Notes: generated from the letters alone by a model not told the origin. A stretch of DNA of 64,000 nt from JALRBM01 sp964615445 (GCA_964615445.1 CAZTOK010000004.1:8546-72545); one strand, 5' to 3'. Positions 42,067 through 52,382 are shown, counted from the stretch's first letter. Numbers and translations are program-made.

Positions 42067-44606
42067 TAATACGTCCTTCCTGTTGCTATAGCATGAAGTA
42101 AACTACCAATAGTGGTTAGACTGAAAGGGTTAGTCGTGCCGACTGCTTGCTGGGATGGGTCATCATAAAATGCTTGCGTCGCTGGGCTGTTTGTTCCAGG
42201 CGATTCATCGATGGTATCATTCGCTGGGTGGTAGCCTGTGTAATCGCTAAACATTTCTAACTGCGGGGTGTCGGGAAGGCAATTTTTACCCGTATACCAA
42301 TCGGCACTGTCGGTCATATCCTCGGCATTAACTGTGGTACTTCCCCAAGGGTCGGTCCGATTAACGCAGTATTTCAAGTAACGTTCATAATCACTACCCG
42401 GCTTAGGGTTGCCGGCGACATCAATCTGCTGATATGTTTCCATGTAGTCAAGCACTTTGTTAGGGTCAGCCGAAGGGCCACCGGGGACAGTACGCACAAC
42501 ACATCCCATATCTGGCTGAATACCGGCATCGTTATAGTCAGAGTCATTCGTACACTGACTAAATCGGGTATCGCTGTAGTTTGATACTGGCATGCTGTAG
42601 GCGGCATTCGCGTTTTTTACTATGCTATTTAGCGATGTTGGCAAGGCTGAGAATACTTTACTAAAGGTTGAGAGGAATGGAACACTAGTAGCTGCTGGAG
42701 TGGTAGCAAATTGGTGCATCATCGATCCTAGGAATGAATAGCGGTTGGTAAACGCAAATGGTGTGTTGCGAGCGTCGTATTGCTCTATGGCAACTTGCTG
42801 CTGCTCCACCGCAGCATTATCAGCCATGTTTTTTCGTATAGCATCTAGCTTACCTGGCTTCAAACCAAAGTGCATAGCGGCACTCCCCATGATACTAGCT
42901 GTTCCAATAAAGAGCACATTGCCCGCATCAACCCCGGCAACGCTTGAGGTAATGTCGGCACCTGCCGCGGCTTGAACCGCAGCATTTACTAGGTATCCTG
43001 CCCAATCTTCCACCGGAAGTATCGCAAAAAGTCCACTGAGTGCAACCGAGAAAATAGGCGCTGCTAAGAAACTGATGACGGTAGTAAGCGTATTATTAGT
43101 TATTTTACATACGTCTCTCATTGTCTCTTTGCCAATATGTGTCTTTATCCAGGACATGGCAGTGCCGAGCGCGCCAAGGAAGGCACCTCCAATAAATAAT
43201 CGCTTAGCGATGCTTGAAAGATTAATGCTGTCGCCGTACGCTACTACTTTGTATGCCTCTGAGTCGAGCGCATTCTTCCCCTTATTTGGATTATCAATCA
43301 TTTGGCCGGTTTCGGGGTCCTGTATTTTATCTGGGAAGCTTGAGGGTGCTAAAATATCTACACCTTTTTGCACCTCGGCCCCAGTTGCTTGGTTTGCCTT
43401 AATGGAGGCTGCGAGGGTTAATATAGCCATAGCAAACGACATATACCTTGCTGCTTTAAGAACCTTTGCCGAGGTAGATATAATATTTCCCATGTTATAG
43501 CCTAGACAAATAAGTTGCGGCCCAAGCACGACATTGGATCCGTGTAGACTTAAGTGAGTAACTGTTTTACCTGCTTTTATTGCGCTATTTATCGCGCTTG
43601 CCGTATCGTTTCCTGTAGCATTCGCTGCGGCTTTGGTTTTATCGCCGCTGTCGTCCGCTACTGCATTAGTGGATAAATCTTCCGACTGGCCTTTCACGGC
43701 TTCATCGAATGACTTATTGGCTTCGTCGGCAGTGTCGCCACTGATTTTTTTTGCTTTTGTAAGATGAAGGCCGCTTAATACTCCATCGAAAAACTTTCCT
43801 AAAAAGAAACTATTTTTAAGGCTATAGGCAGCATTAAAATGACTGGCAGCCTCGACGTCTGTTTTTAATATTGAACCTAGCTCGCTCACGTTACTTGCGC
43901 GCGGCCCGCTCCCTGGCGTGCCGTCCTCGCCCGGGAATTTAATAGCGGTAACTCCCACGCGGCTACCTTGAGTAGTTTTTCCTTCAAATGTAAAACCTTT
44001 AGATTCGAATTTCTTTACTGTTTCTTCGTCTATAGTATTAAATTTACAGCGAATCGAAACGACAGAGTTACAAGCGCTAAACTTCTTTTGTAAGCCGCCC
44101 AACTTGGTTCCGAAAAGATTAATGGTTTTAATCTGTTGCGAAGAATTAGCATCATTTGTATCGTTAGTGAATTCTTCCATAATATCAATGGGAAGAAGTG
44201 CTGCGAGTCCGGTAAATCCAAATGTCCCTCCGCCAAGAAGCAGTAGTAAAATAAATCCAAGTGGACCTTTTTTCCTTATTCTTCCTTTTACTGCTTGTTT
44301 TTTTGGTTGTGTGCTACTAACATTGTCCTTCCAGCGCCCGTTTTGCTCTTGATCTCTGGTATCATCTATGTTTTTGGTTGATACGGCATGTAAATCACCG
44401 CGCTCCGAAGTTGTTTCGCCACCCCCTTGAATAACTCCAAAACGGTGTTCTTGTTCGCTTAAATCCTCTGAGATATTGTCATCTGGCACTGATGATAGGT
44501 TGCCACGTTCGGGAGTATAGTCGCCATCCCCCTGAATAACATGCAAATCGGGCCGAATAGTAGGCTCTATTTCTTCATGACGGGATTGACGTGCGGGTTC
44601 GGCCAT
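42066..44606 (-). CDS. Large polytopic membrane protein of the T4SS-like locus, unknown
   Basis: 846 aa. A charged N-terminal cytoplasmic segment (about 1-115) is followed by a helix (GPLFILLLLLGGGTFGFTG type, about 118-140), a long extracellular part, then several hydrophobic segments (about 395-410, 480-500, 525-560, 590-605). No named domain is recognised. Its place between the VirB4-like ATPase and the wall hydrolase suggests a structural or scaffold role, possibly comparable to a VirB6/VirB10-type component. This is inference from context only. Confidence 0.65.
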   Translation of the reverse strand: MAEPARQSRHEEIEPTIRPDLHVIQGDGDYTPERGNLSSVPDDNISEDLSEQEHRFGVIQGGGETTSERGDLHAVSTKNIDDTRDQEQNGRWKDNVSSTQPKKQAVKGRIRKKGPLGFILLLLLGGGTFGFTGLAALLPIDIMEEFTNDTNDANSSQQIKTINLFGTKLGGLQKKFSACNSVVSIRCKFNTIDEETVKKFESKGFTFEGKTTQGSRVGVTAIKFPGEDGTPGSGPRASNVSELGSILKTDVEAASHFNAAYSLKNSFFLGKFFDGVLSGLHLTKAKKISGDTADEANKSFDEAVKGQSEDLSTNAVADDSGDKTKAAANATGNDTASAINSAIKAGKTVTHLSLHGSNVVLGPQLICLGYNMGNIISTSAKVLKAARYMSFAMAILTLAASIKANQATGAEVQKGVDILAPSSFPDKIQDPETGQMIDNPNKGKNALDSEAYKVVAYGDSINLSSIAKRLFIGGAFLGALGTAMSWIKTHIGKETMRDVCKITNNTLTTVISFLAAPIFSVALSGLFAILPVEDWAGYLVNAAVQAAAGADITSSVAGVDAGNVLFIGTASIMGSAAMHFGLKPGKLDAIRKNMADNAAVEQQQVAIEQYDARNTPFAFTNRYSFLGSMMHQFATTPAATSVPFLSTFSKVFSALPTSLNSIVKNANAAYSMPVSNYSDTRFSQCTNDSDYNDAGIQPDMGCVVRTVPGGPSADPNKVLDYMETYQQIDVAGNPKPGSDYERYLKYCVNRTDPWGSTTVNAEDMTDSADWYTGKNCLPDTPQLEMFSDYTGYHPANDTIDESPGTNSPATQAFYDDPSQQAVGTTNPFSLTTIGSLLHAIATGRTY

Positions 44607-44618
44607 AAGTTGCCTTTA

Positions 44619-46535
44619 TTATACCCCTAATCCGTTAGGATTTGGAGGTGTGCTCTGCGGATAAACACTGCTAGCATCGTATCCCTGTGTGGGTTGTTGT
44701 ACTTGTGGTTGAGGCGCTGCTTGGGTATCGCCTGGGTTTGTTGTAATAAGACGTGTTTCGGTGTCGCTCCCAACAATTTGAATATGTACATGATTTTGTC
44801 CTGCAAAGAAAAGCCCCTGCCCTACCGGGAAGTTAGCGAGACGTTTTCGCTCCTCTTCTGTTAGTTTAAAGACATCGGAAAGTACATCAACAGCGCTAGC
44901 CGACTGTTTAAGGAGAAGCTGCATAGATGAGTTGGCTACGATGGCGCGGCCCATTTTGCTGCCCATAAAGTCTTCAACATCCTGTGTAATAGTAGTAAGA
45001 CCCAGGTAATATTTACGAGCGCGTTTTGCAAGACTAAAGAGGAAGTTAGCAGAATCGTCATACTTCATTAATTGCCAAGCCTCATCCACAATAAGCATGC
45101 GTTTTCGCTGGTCGGTACGTGTAATGTTCCAAATGTGACTAAGCACGATATACATGGCAACTGGCCGAAGCTCATCCTCAAGGTCGCGAATATTAAAGAC
45201 GACCATGTGGTTATTAATGTCAATATTTGACTGCTGACTAAAAATACCTGCAAATGTACCACTAGTATATTTGCGAAGGCGCTGGGCCAAACTTGGGCCA
45301 GTGCCACCCATATGGAGGAGTGTGTCGTATAGGTCGGCGATAGTTGGAGGTGTTGAGTTGTGCGTTAATGGATCGCTGGTAATTCCCGCTCGCGCATAGG
45401 TGTCAATCAAGCCTTGGTCAAGGTCGGCCTCTTCCGCCGGCGTGAGCGCAGACATCATTTGACCTGCTGCTGTTGTTTGGCTTCCACCAAGCATTAAGCG
45501 TAACAATCCGTGAAGTGTCACCAAGTTGGCTCGTAAGGCGTCGTCTGCCTCGTCGCTATCGATAACACGAGGTAAGTCAAAAGGATTAACACGTGTGTCG
45601 GCGTTAAGGCTAAGACGAATATAACTTCCGCCTACGGCGTCGCACAATTTTTGATACTCATTCTCAGGGTCAATAATAAGTACATCCGAACCTACCATCA
45701 TACTTCGTAGTGCCTCAAGCTTCACAGTAAATGACTTACCAGCACCAGATTTTGCGAAGACGACCATATTGGCATTTTCCAGGCTAAAACGGTCAAAAAT
45801 AACCAAGCCGTTATTATGCATATTTATGCCATAAAGCACGCCTTTTTCCTGCGTAAGGTCAGCACTTGTAAATGGAAAGCTGGTACTGATGGCACCCGTA
45901 TTCATATTACGGCGAATTTGGAGTTGGTCGGTCATTTGTGGAAGTGTGCTGTTGAGCCCTTGTTCCTGTTGGCTACTGGCTACCTTGCTAAAGATAAGCT
46001 GTTGGCCAAAAAGTGTCTCGATTTTATGTTGGACAAAGCTCAATTCATCCATACTGTCAGCGTATAGGGTTACATAAAGGCCAAAGCGAAAGAAACGTTC
46101 TGAGCCAACTTGAAGTTGATCTCGCAGTTCCTCGGCATCTTGCAAGGATGCCTCAAGTCCAGGGTCGCGCGTACGACCCTTCTCGCTATTAATCGACATC
46201 GTTGCTTCGAGCTGTGTCACCTTTTTGCGAAGATTGTTTAACACCACCTGGCTCTCAACCGGATAAACAAATATACTAATATCGAGCACCTCATCGATAT
46301 TTATAAGAGAACTTAGCCAGCCGGTATAAATTTGGCGTGGATAGCCATAAATATATAATGTTCTGCCATATTTAGTGCCAAGGCGAAAGTGGCTCGAGTG
46401 GATTTCGAGACTGCTTGGCGCGATCAAGTCGCGTAGCGTGGTCATGCCCGTTAAAAAGGCTTGTTCAACCTCGGCTTGTTCGCGAGCTCGCTGCTGTGCG
46501 GCAATATCAATGGGATCTAACTTTTTCTTGGCCAT
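44619..46535 (-). CDS. VirB4-like type IV secretion ATPase (C-terminal ATPase part)
   Basis: 638 aa. The ATPase domain has Walker A AKSGAGKSFTVKL (about residue 265) and Walker B RMLIVDEAWQLMK (about residue 490), with DPENEYQKLCDAVGGSYIRL between them, the typical VirB4/TraC order. It is a cytoplasmic ATPase that drives assembly and secretion. The N-terminal domain of VirB4 appears largely in the separate gene upstream, which overlaps its start by one base. A Pro/Gln-rich tail ends the protein. Confidence 0.92.
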   Translation of the reverse strand: MAKKKLDPIDIAAQQRAREQAEVEQAFLTGMTTLRDLIAPSSLEIHSSHFRLGTKYGRTLYIYGYPRQIYTGWLSSLINIDEVLDISIFVYPVESQVVLNNLRKKVTQLEATMSINSEKGRTRDPGLEASLQDAEELRDQLQVGSERFFRFGLYVTLYADSMDELSFVQHKIETLFGQQLIFSKVASSQQEQGLNSTLPQMTDQLQIRRNMNTGAISTSFPFTSADLTQEKGVLYGINMHNNGLVIFDRFSLENANMVVFAKSGAGKSFTVKLEALRSMMVGSDVLIIDPENEYQKLCDAVGGSYIRLSLNADTRVNPFDLPRVIDSDEADDALRANLVTLHGLLRLMLGGSQTTAAGQMMSALTPAEEADLDQGLIDTYARAGITSDPLTHNSTPPTIADLYDTLLHMGGTGPSLAQRLRKYTSGTFAGIFSQQSNIDINNHMVVFNIRDLEDELRPVAMYIVLSHIWNITRTDQRKRMLIVDEAWQLMKYDDSANFLFSLAKRARKYYLGLTTITQDVEDFMGSKMGRAIVANSSMQLLLKQSASAVDVLSDVFKLTEEERKRLANFPVGQGLFFAGQNHVHIQIVGSDTETRLITTNPGDTQAAPQPQVQQPTQGYDASSVYPQSTPPNPNGLGV

Positions 46536-47371
46536 TACATGCCTCCCTCTTGCAAATGTGGTCGTGGCGCTTCACCAGAACCTTTTTTCACATAAGTTGA
46601 GGTAATTTGTTCAAAATTGCCAAGCGGTTCACGCACTGCCGTATCAGGGTTGTACATATTGTAAAAAAGTTCGCCTAGTTCTTTTGTATTCAACTGTACG
46701 CTCTTAACGCCAATCTGAAACAAGCCATTATTAACAGAGTCAACGCGGTTTTTAATCTCATCACGCGCTTTCTCGTATGATACTTTGTCAATTTTTGTAG
46801 GGCCACTTTGTTGTTTTTGTAGCAATCTACTAAAAATACTTTTACTTTGTTCAATGACGTTTGTTAAATCGCCGGTTGGGAAATATGGAACAATGACAAA
46901 GAAGCTCTTATCCATAATATTGGCTTCTTGCGACAGTACGTCGATAAAGTTAATGTAGTCATCCATAAGTACCCCAAGTAGCATGTTGTCTTGAGACTTG
47001 CGAATAGTAGAAAGTCTGTCAATGTATGGGCCAATGTCAACTCGTTGCGATCGGATAAATATTTGCACTGGAAAATAAAGGGCATTCAAGAAGTTTTGGT
47101 AGCTAAATTCAACCCCTTCTCGTTCGCGTGAGCTCATAAGGTCGAAATTGATAGATTTACAAGCAATGACCGCGCGAAAACTACCATCATTCATAATGGC
47201 CATACTATCGCGGATTTCAGAGATAAGCAAACTATTCTGCGTTGTGTTCTGCGCAGTTTTTGTCTGAGGTGTACTACTCGCAGTCGGAGACGATTGAGGT
47301 TGCTGCGCTGTAGTGCCACTTCCAATTGCACCAGTTGGCGCCGCTTGTGGTTGTTGATTATTTGGAGGCAC
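46535..47371 (-). CDS. VirB4/TraC N-terminal-like protein, separate gene
   Basis: 278 aa. A Gln/Pro/Thr-rich N-terminus (about 1-45) leads to a domain starting ISEIRDSMAIMNDGSFRAVI and containing FLNALYFPVQIFIRSQRVD, the N-terminal part of TraC/VirB4 proteins that precedes the ATPase core. No Walker motif, so it is not an ATPase itself. Its stop and the ATPase start overlap by one base, consistent with a split VirB4 made by coupled translation. Usual in CPR-type T4SS loci. Confidence 0.8.
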   Translation of the reverse strand: MPPNNQQPQAAPTGAIGSGTTAQQPQSSPTASSTPQTKTAQNTTQNSLLISEIRDSMAIMNDGSFRAVIACKSINFDLMSSREREGVEFSYQNFLNALYFPVQIFIRSQRVDIGPYIDRLSTIRKSQDNMLLGVLMDDYINFIDVLSQEANIMDKSFFVIVPYFPTGDLTNVIEQSKSIFSRLLQKQQSGPTKIDKVSYEKARDEIKNRVDSVNNGLFQIGVKSVQLNTKELGELFYNMYNPDTAVREPLGNFEQITSTYVKKGSGEAPRPHLQEGGM

Positions 47372-47402
47372 GTTCCCACTCTTCCTTGTCTGTATTATCG
47401 CA

Positions 47403-48368
47403 TTATCGAAGCGAAATCACAACTTCATCTTCCGGAAGAGTCTCCTCTTTTTGATGAATGCGGTTTGCTTCGTGAGCAATTGTCTCGATGGATAAATCAG
47501 GATTATTTGCAAGATTTATTATATCAGGAGAGACAGGTTTCTCGCTAGTGTCTGGCGTCGTATTAGGCGTTGGAGGCGGAGTATATTGTTGTTGCACTGG
47601 TGCGGCGGCTTGCTCCTCTAGGGGCTGAATAACTGTTTGATGGATTGCGTTTGGATAAGGGTTAAAAGTAACGTGCGGGTCAGGAGTAGTTGGCTGTGAA
47701 GTTGGGACTGGTGCAGTAAGTGATGCATAGGGGTCGGGCACGGCAAGAGGCGCTGGAGTGAGTTGCATAGGAGTAGCGGGTGTCTGGCGCATACGCGTCA
47801 TCATCTCTTCGCGACGCCTCGCATCCGCCTGGTCGATCATAGAATTAAACGACTGTGCGACGCCACTATTCGTATCGAGCACGTCCTCTGTTTGCTGTGC
47901 CTCGTAGTAAGCATCGCTTTGCATGGCACTATTTGGTTGCGCGACACCACGGACTGCCCATCCTCCTGTGTCAACAATGTCTGCAAGATATGATAATCGC
48001 TGTTGCGCTTCCGTTTCAGAGAGGTTTTTAGAGCGTTGCACCTCTATTATTTTTGGCGCAGTAATTTCAATCAACGATTGAATACCATCGGGATGCCATA
48101 GGCGTTTACGCGGTTTTAAATAAAATGACACCACAGCAGCAAGATAAATCTCCATAGGCTGGTCTTTACGGAGTGGCAACGCTAACGCACCAAAAAAGAC
48201 GATGATTGGAATGGGAATAACCGCGAGCGGTAGAAAAAGCTGGCTTAAGCCCCACCCAAGTGCAATGCCAATAATGGCAATGATGAGATAGATAAACTGT
48301 CTAAAACTAAACGGCCCGATAAGCTTATCGTCCGCTTCAACGTCTTGAGGAACTTTGTAAACTGCCAT
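47403..48368 (-). CDS. PrgI-family membrane protein
   Basis: 321 aa. The N-terminal part (about 1-110; MAVYKVPQDVEADDKLIGPF, two transmembrane helices, AAVVSFYLKPRKRLWHPDG) is the PrgI family, found next to VirB4 in gram-positive conjugation systems (VirB3-like position). The C-terminal 180 residues are long, Pro/Gln/Thr-rich and probably disordered, an extension not found in the basic family. A 34-nt gap separates it from the VirB4 N-terminal-like gene. Confidence 0.85.
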   Translation of the reverse strand: MAVYKVPQDVEADDKLIGPFSFRQFIYLIIAIIGIALGWGLSQLFLPLAVIPIPIIVFFGALALPLRKDQPMEIYLAAVVSFYLKPRKRLWHPDGIQSLIEITAPKIIEVQRSKNLSETEAQQRLSYLADIVDTGGWAVRGVAQPNSAMQSDAYYEAQQTEDVLDTNSGVAQSFNSMIDQADARRREEMMTRMRQTPATPMQLTPAPLAVPDPYASLTAPVPTSQPTTPDPHVTFNPYPNAIHQTVIQPLEEQAAAPVQQQYTPPPTPNTTPDTSEKPVSPDIINLANNPDLSIETIAHEANRIHQKEETLPEDEVVISLR

Positions 48369-48404
48369 TACATACCATTATATCTGAAGAGTATCGTTTT
48401 TATG

Positions 48405-51275
48405 CTAAAGTGCAATTCTATCAATGATCGCTTTTCCGGCTGGATCAAGCTTGCGGTAAAGTTGCGCGTCTCCTTGGACCTTTCGTGCTTGAGCTTTAGT
48501 AATACCCCCAGCCCTTTCTGCTTCTGCAAGTGAATGAGTTTTTTGTTGAACAAGGTCTTCGTCAGACATAGTCCAGGTAGTTGCGTTTCCTGAAACCGCA
48601 GCCATACTTGTACCGGCAGCTGTAGTGGCATGTTTAGTGAGGTCGGCAGCCGTATTCTTAATAGCCGCATGGTTTGTAAGCATATTCCTCTTAAGATCTG
48701 TCATAGTATCACTAGCCATGTCTGCTGCACTTGTACGATTCATTGCATCGCGGTACTCTTTCGTACCAGCACTTCCACTTGTTAGTAACATATTTTGCAT
48801 TGCTCTGGCGGTAATGCTATCTCCGTCTCTAATTGCGTCAGATAATCGGCGTCCCATGTCTGCTGTATCACCCGGAGCAATGTTAGCCGTTAACTGAACG
48901 TCTCGTATGGCGTCGGCTATTGCTTTTTCTTGTTGTGCAGCTAAAGCTTTTTGCACTTCGGGGTCCGAGGCGGCCCTTCCCATGCCCTGACTAATTAATC
49001 CTGGATTGTTAGCGATTGAGTTAACCAGCTGATTGTTAAGTGCGCTATTAACAGCATTGGCCTGCGCTTGATTTTGGGCGTTTTGCTGAACATACTGGTT
49101 TGCTTTTCTGTCTGTCACACCAAACTGTGCCTGACTCGACTTCACTGCACTCGAAGCCGCTTGATCGCGCAACTCTCGGCGATAACTACGTTTAAATTGG
49201 CCTCCTCCAAACGTAGGTCTTCCCGCTAACGCGTTAGCCGAACGTGTATTTTGTCGATATTCACGGTATTTGCCTGCACGTTTTCGCATAGCGTCGACAG
49301 GTCCACGATTTGGATTATTAACATAGGCTCCTACCTTGCCAAGCACACCTTTAGTGGTATTGATAATAGTTGGGACAAGAACAAGGGGTATAACAGAGGC
49401 GCCGGCACCAATCACCTGAACAGCTGTATTATCACTGGATGCCATAATAATTTTTGATGCTAATGCTGAAGCGCCAAAAATCAATCCCACAGTAGGATAC
49501 ACAAGCAAGAGTGTCTCAAAAAGTTCACGCCATCGTTTAAAGAGGGACTCGGTATTTGGAAGAAGATATGCGACAAATGCTAGTGGCGAAATAACGACCA
49601 AAAGGATAATAAGTGCTTGTCGGATCGTTAAAACAATAAAGACGGTCACAATAGTAACAAGAACAGTTATGAGCGTGGGTATAAGCGCGGAAAGTCCAAC
49701 GTATAATGCTGCTATTCCCAATGCTCCCACAACAAGCAGTTTGCCGGCGAGACCAACGAATCCATCTCCGGTTGCACCAACGGCATTTACATTAAAGATC
49801 TTCACGTTGCCCATAGCGTTTTGAAGCACTTGATCAATGGAGGCGCCAAGAATGTTCGATAAGTCTACGCAGATTGAACATATCCAATAGGAAAGGTTAA
49901 CCAGGATAGCCCCCAAGATAAGCCTTGGTAACATTTTTTTAATGCCATAATTGGTAACGCCAATGCTTGTCACCTGCGAAAATATAATAATAAGGAAGGC
50001 GATAACGAAGGCGACGTTTGCAATATTACGAGCAACCGACCATACATTGTACATACTTCCGCCCGTATCGGTGGTAGTTAATGGCTGAACCTTAAGTAGG
50101 TCTGATACGAGCCCGTATGCCGAGTCGGTAATATGAGCCATAAAAGTAACAATTGGGCATATAATCCACCCAAGGCCTGGGATGGAGCAAGTGGTGACAT
50201 CTTTTGTATTATCAGTAGTTGACTGCGGTGGACTAGACGAACTCATGTCACCAGTGGCAATAGTTGCTCCGTATTTACAAGCGTTATACTCAGGATTGTT
50301 AGGATCATTACGGTTGCTAGCATCTTTATACGTTACAGAACAATAATTCGGGTCATCTTTATGCTTATATCCATTATCGCAAGCGGTTTGCTCGGCAACA
50401 GTAGCGTGAGCATACTTATCAAGACATGTTCCTGGTTCGCCGTAACCGGGTCGGATAGCGTCTGCGTACGCCTGAGCGTAAGAGTTCGCCTTGTTGGTAA
50501 GATCTAGACAAGTTGGATTTTCATATTCACTCGGACTACCGCCAGTTGCATCTGTTGAAATCTGGCGGTCATGGTCGAGTTGTCCATGGTAAATATATGG
50601 GGTTGGAGTATAGTTTTCTATCTGGTCGAGCGTATAACCAAGAGAGTTATTAGCCTCTAGCTTTTGCGAGCTTGAAGCATCACTTAGTTTAACAACTGAC
50701 GTTGCCTGACAGCCGATGATAAATGTCTGACTATAGAGGTAGTAGCGCTCAGCATCATTTAGTAGCGGTTCACTGTGATTTTTTAGTAGCGCACCCTTCA
50801 TATTTGCTTCCATGGCGCTGCCACCTATGTTACCGCCGTTAGCCGAACCAGCTTGAAGGTGTCCATCGCCTGGACACGCTCCGCCGTCGGTGGTTGTCCA
50901 TTTAGCAGCACAAAGTAAATCAAATGGGTCGCTATAACCAAAGTTACTGGCAACGCCACTTACCCAGTTACTATCCTGACAACTTACCTGACCGTCGCTT
51001 GAAGAGATAATATGGCCAACATGAACCTGATCACCTCCAAAAATATCCCATCGTTTAATATTGTCTGAGCTAAGCTGATAGCTCGGTGTAGTAGCACATG
51101 AAAGAAATGCATGATAATTAAGGTAGATCTTAACGTTGCTTGCTATCTGGTCTTGCGTTTCGGCATGAGCCTCCTGAGAGGCTGGCCCTACAAGTCCAAT
51201 CAAGGTCGACAAGACAACGACAGCAAGGAGGATGTAGCTTTTAGTGTGTTTCTTTAGTGTGTTAAACATTAACAT
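48405..51275 (-). CDS. VirB6/TrbL-like membrane protein, long
   Basis: 956 aa. A signal-anchor helix (about 14-33) leads into a Cys-containing extracellular domain (about 40-360), then a TrbL/VirB6-type block (about 366-650) with GLGWIICPIVTFMAHITDS, NVAFVIAFLIIIFSQVTSIG and several helices. The C-terminal 300 residues are Ala/Gln-rich and probably soluble. Its paralogue 52383-55046 shares the same block. VirB6-like proteins form the membrane channel in type IV secretion. The start codon lies within a 15-bp inverted repeat; ATG 51269 is an alternative start. Confidence 0.85.
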   Translation of the reverse strand: MLMFNTLKKHTKSYILLAVVVLSTLIGLVGPASQEAHAETQDQIASNVKIYLNYHAFLSCATTPSYQLSSDNIKRWDIFGGDQVHVGHIISSSDGQVSCQDSNWVSGVASNFGYSDPFDLLCAAKWTTTDGGACPGDGHLQAGSANGGNIGGSAMEANMKGALLKNHSEPLLNDAERYYLYSQTFIIGCQATSVVKLSDASSSQKLEANNSLGYTLDQIENYTPTPYIYHGQLDHDRQISTDATGGSPSEYENPTCLDLTNKANSYAQAYADAIRPGYGEPGTCLDKYAHATVAEQTACDNGYKHKDDPNYCSVTYKDASNRNDPNNPEYNACKYGATIATGDMSSSSPPQSTTDNTKDVTTCSIPGLGWIICPIVTFMAHITDSAYGLVSDLLKVQPLTTTDTGGSMYNVWSVARNIANVAFVIAFLIIIFSQVTSIGVTNYGIKKMLPRLILGAILVNLSYWICSICVDLSNILGASIDQVLQNAMGNVKIFNVNAVGATGDGFVGLAGKLLVVGALGIAALYVGLSALIPTLITVLVTIVTVFIVLTIRQALIILLVVISPLAFVAYLLPNTESLFKRWRELFETLLLVYPTVGLIFGASALASKIIMASSDNTAVQVIGAGASVIPLVLVPTIINTTKGVLGKVGAYVNNPNRGPVDAMRKRAGKYREYRQNTRSANALAGRPTFGGGQFKRSYRRELRDQAASSAVKSSQAQFGVTDRKANQYVQQNAQNQAQANAVNSALNNQLVNSIANNPGLISQGMGRAASDPEVQKALAAQQEKAIADAIRDVQLTANIAPGDTADMGRRLSDAIRDGDSITARAMQNMLLTSGSAGTKEYRDAMNRTSAADMASDTMTDLKRNMLTNHAAIKNTAADLTKHATTAAGTSMAAVSGNATTWTMSDEDLVQQKTHSLAEAERAGGITKAQARKVQGDAQLYRKLDPAGKAIIDRIAL

Positions 51276-51313
51276 AAGCCTTTAGCTTATATAGTAAACT
51301 AAAGGCTTATGTT
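51271..51313 (-). promoter_or_regulatory. 15-bp perfect inverted repeat at the VirB6-like gene start
   Basis: Arms 51271-51285 and 51299-51313 with a 13-nt loop; the minus-strand loop carries TATATA, a -10-like sequence, and the distal arm contains the start codon of the 956-aa gene. It could be an operator or an attenuator between this gene and the one ending at 51329. No T-run follows on the minus strand. Confidence 0.6.
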
Positions 51314-51328
51314 TTAGCAATATTGCAA

Positions 51329-52252
51329 TTAACTATCTATTTTTGTAGCTTGCCAGCCAGTAAGGTCGTATTTATTGGCATTGTTTGGCTTTTGGATACC
51401 ATAAGTTACCTTTAATTGAGTAAGTGTTCCGGGTAGTTGCTCACCGTCTTTATTAACGAAAGCATGTGTGATAGTAGCGGTATCTACAAGCCCATCGCTA
51501 AGTTCGCCAAGATGTGCGATACCAGGTTGAAGTACTTCGTAAACGCTTTTAGTTTGGTGTGTTATATTATACTGACGATTCTGACGAGCTACTGCCAAAA
51601 TTTCAGGCTGCTTTCCTTCAGCGGAAATTGCCTGTGAAAATGCCGCTTCGAACGCATCCTCGGCAGCCTGATTACGCACAGGCTTATTAAAAGCTATCGC
51701 ACCATTTGCAGGATCTTCATATGCTTGAATGCTATCGAGAACTAAATGAGTAAAGCCATCTTTGTAGTCAGGTTTGTCATGAGCGGTTACCTCGAACATT
51801 TTTGCGCAACTATCAATACCGTTGCATTCGGCAGCGCCAATCTGCATCTCAACCGTTTGCGGGTTAATCTGTATGTTTGGATTCGTTTGCATCGTCTCGG
51901 TGGTTGAAGTGGCGGTCGTAGTGGTAGGTGCCGCTTCAGCGGAGCTAGTGGCTACGGGACCAGAAGCGCCAGAACTTTCCGACTGACTCAGACCAATAGC
52001 GGTACCAAGTCCGCTTGCAAGTAGGATGCCACCGATCGCAATAGCTATCCTTGTTCTAAGTTTCTTCTTAGCTTCTCTCTCTTTAGTTGTGGTAGTTGGT
52101 GTTTCTAAAGGAAGTTGTGCGTACCCACCTTCTCTAGGGGGAACTTCTTGTTTGGGAATTTGAAAGGCGGTTTCGTTACTTTCGGAGCCGGGCACAATAC
52201 CCTCCCCCGTACGCTGTACGTCTTGTCTTCCTGGGTAGGTGTCGTGACTCAT
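51329..52252 (-). CDS. Single-pass membrane protein of the T4SS-like locus, unknown
   Basis: 307 aa. A Pro/Thr-rich cytoplasmic part (about 1-70) is followed by one helix (about 68-88, TRIAIAIGGILLASGLGTAI), a Ser/Thr linker and an extracellular domain (about 130-305) with two Cys close together (AECNGIDSCAKM). The layout (cytosol, helix, external globular domain) is like VirB8-type proteins, but no VirB8 motif is confirmed. AAGGAG precedes the ATG. It lies between the two VirB6-like genes. Confidence 0.65.
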   Translation of the reverse strand: MSHDTYPGRQDVQRTGEGIVPGSESNETAFQIPKQEVPPREGGYAQLPLETPTTTTKEREAKKKLRTRIAIAIGGILLASGLGTAIGLSQSESSGASGPVATSSAEAAPTTTTATSTTETMQTNPNIQINPQTVEMQIGAAECNGIDSCAKMFEVTAHDKPDYKDGFTHLVLDSIQAYEDPANGAIAFNKPVRNQAAEDAFEAAFSQAISAEGKQPEILAVARQNRQYNITHQTKSVYEVLQPGIAHLGELSDGLVDTATITHAFVNKDGEQLPGTLTQLKVTYGIQKPNNANKYDLTGWQATKIDS

Positions 52253-52382
52253 AATTCTGGCTCCTTGTGCTTACACGGGCACATAAAACTCTTATTGTCT
52301 TTTTAATTATATATTAAATATAGGAAAAAGCAAGGGGTCTCATATTTTTTTCTCACGCTACATATGGTGTGCGTAGAAATGA

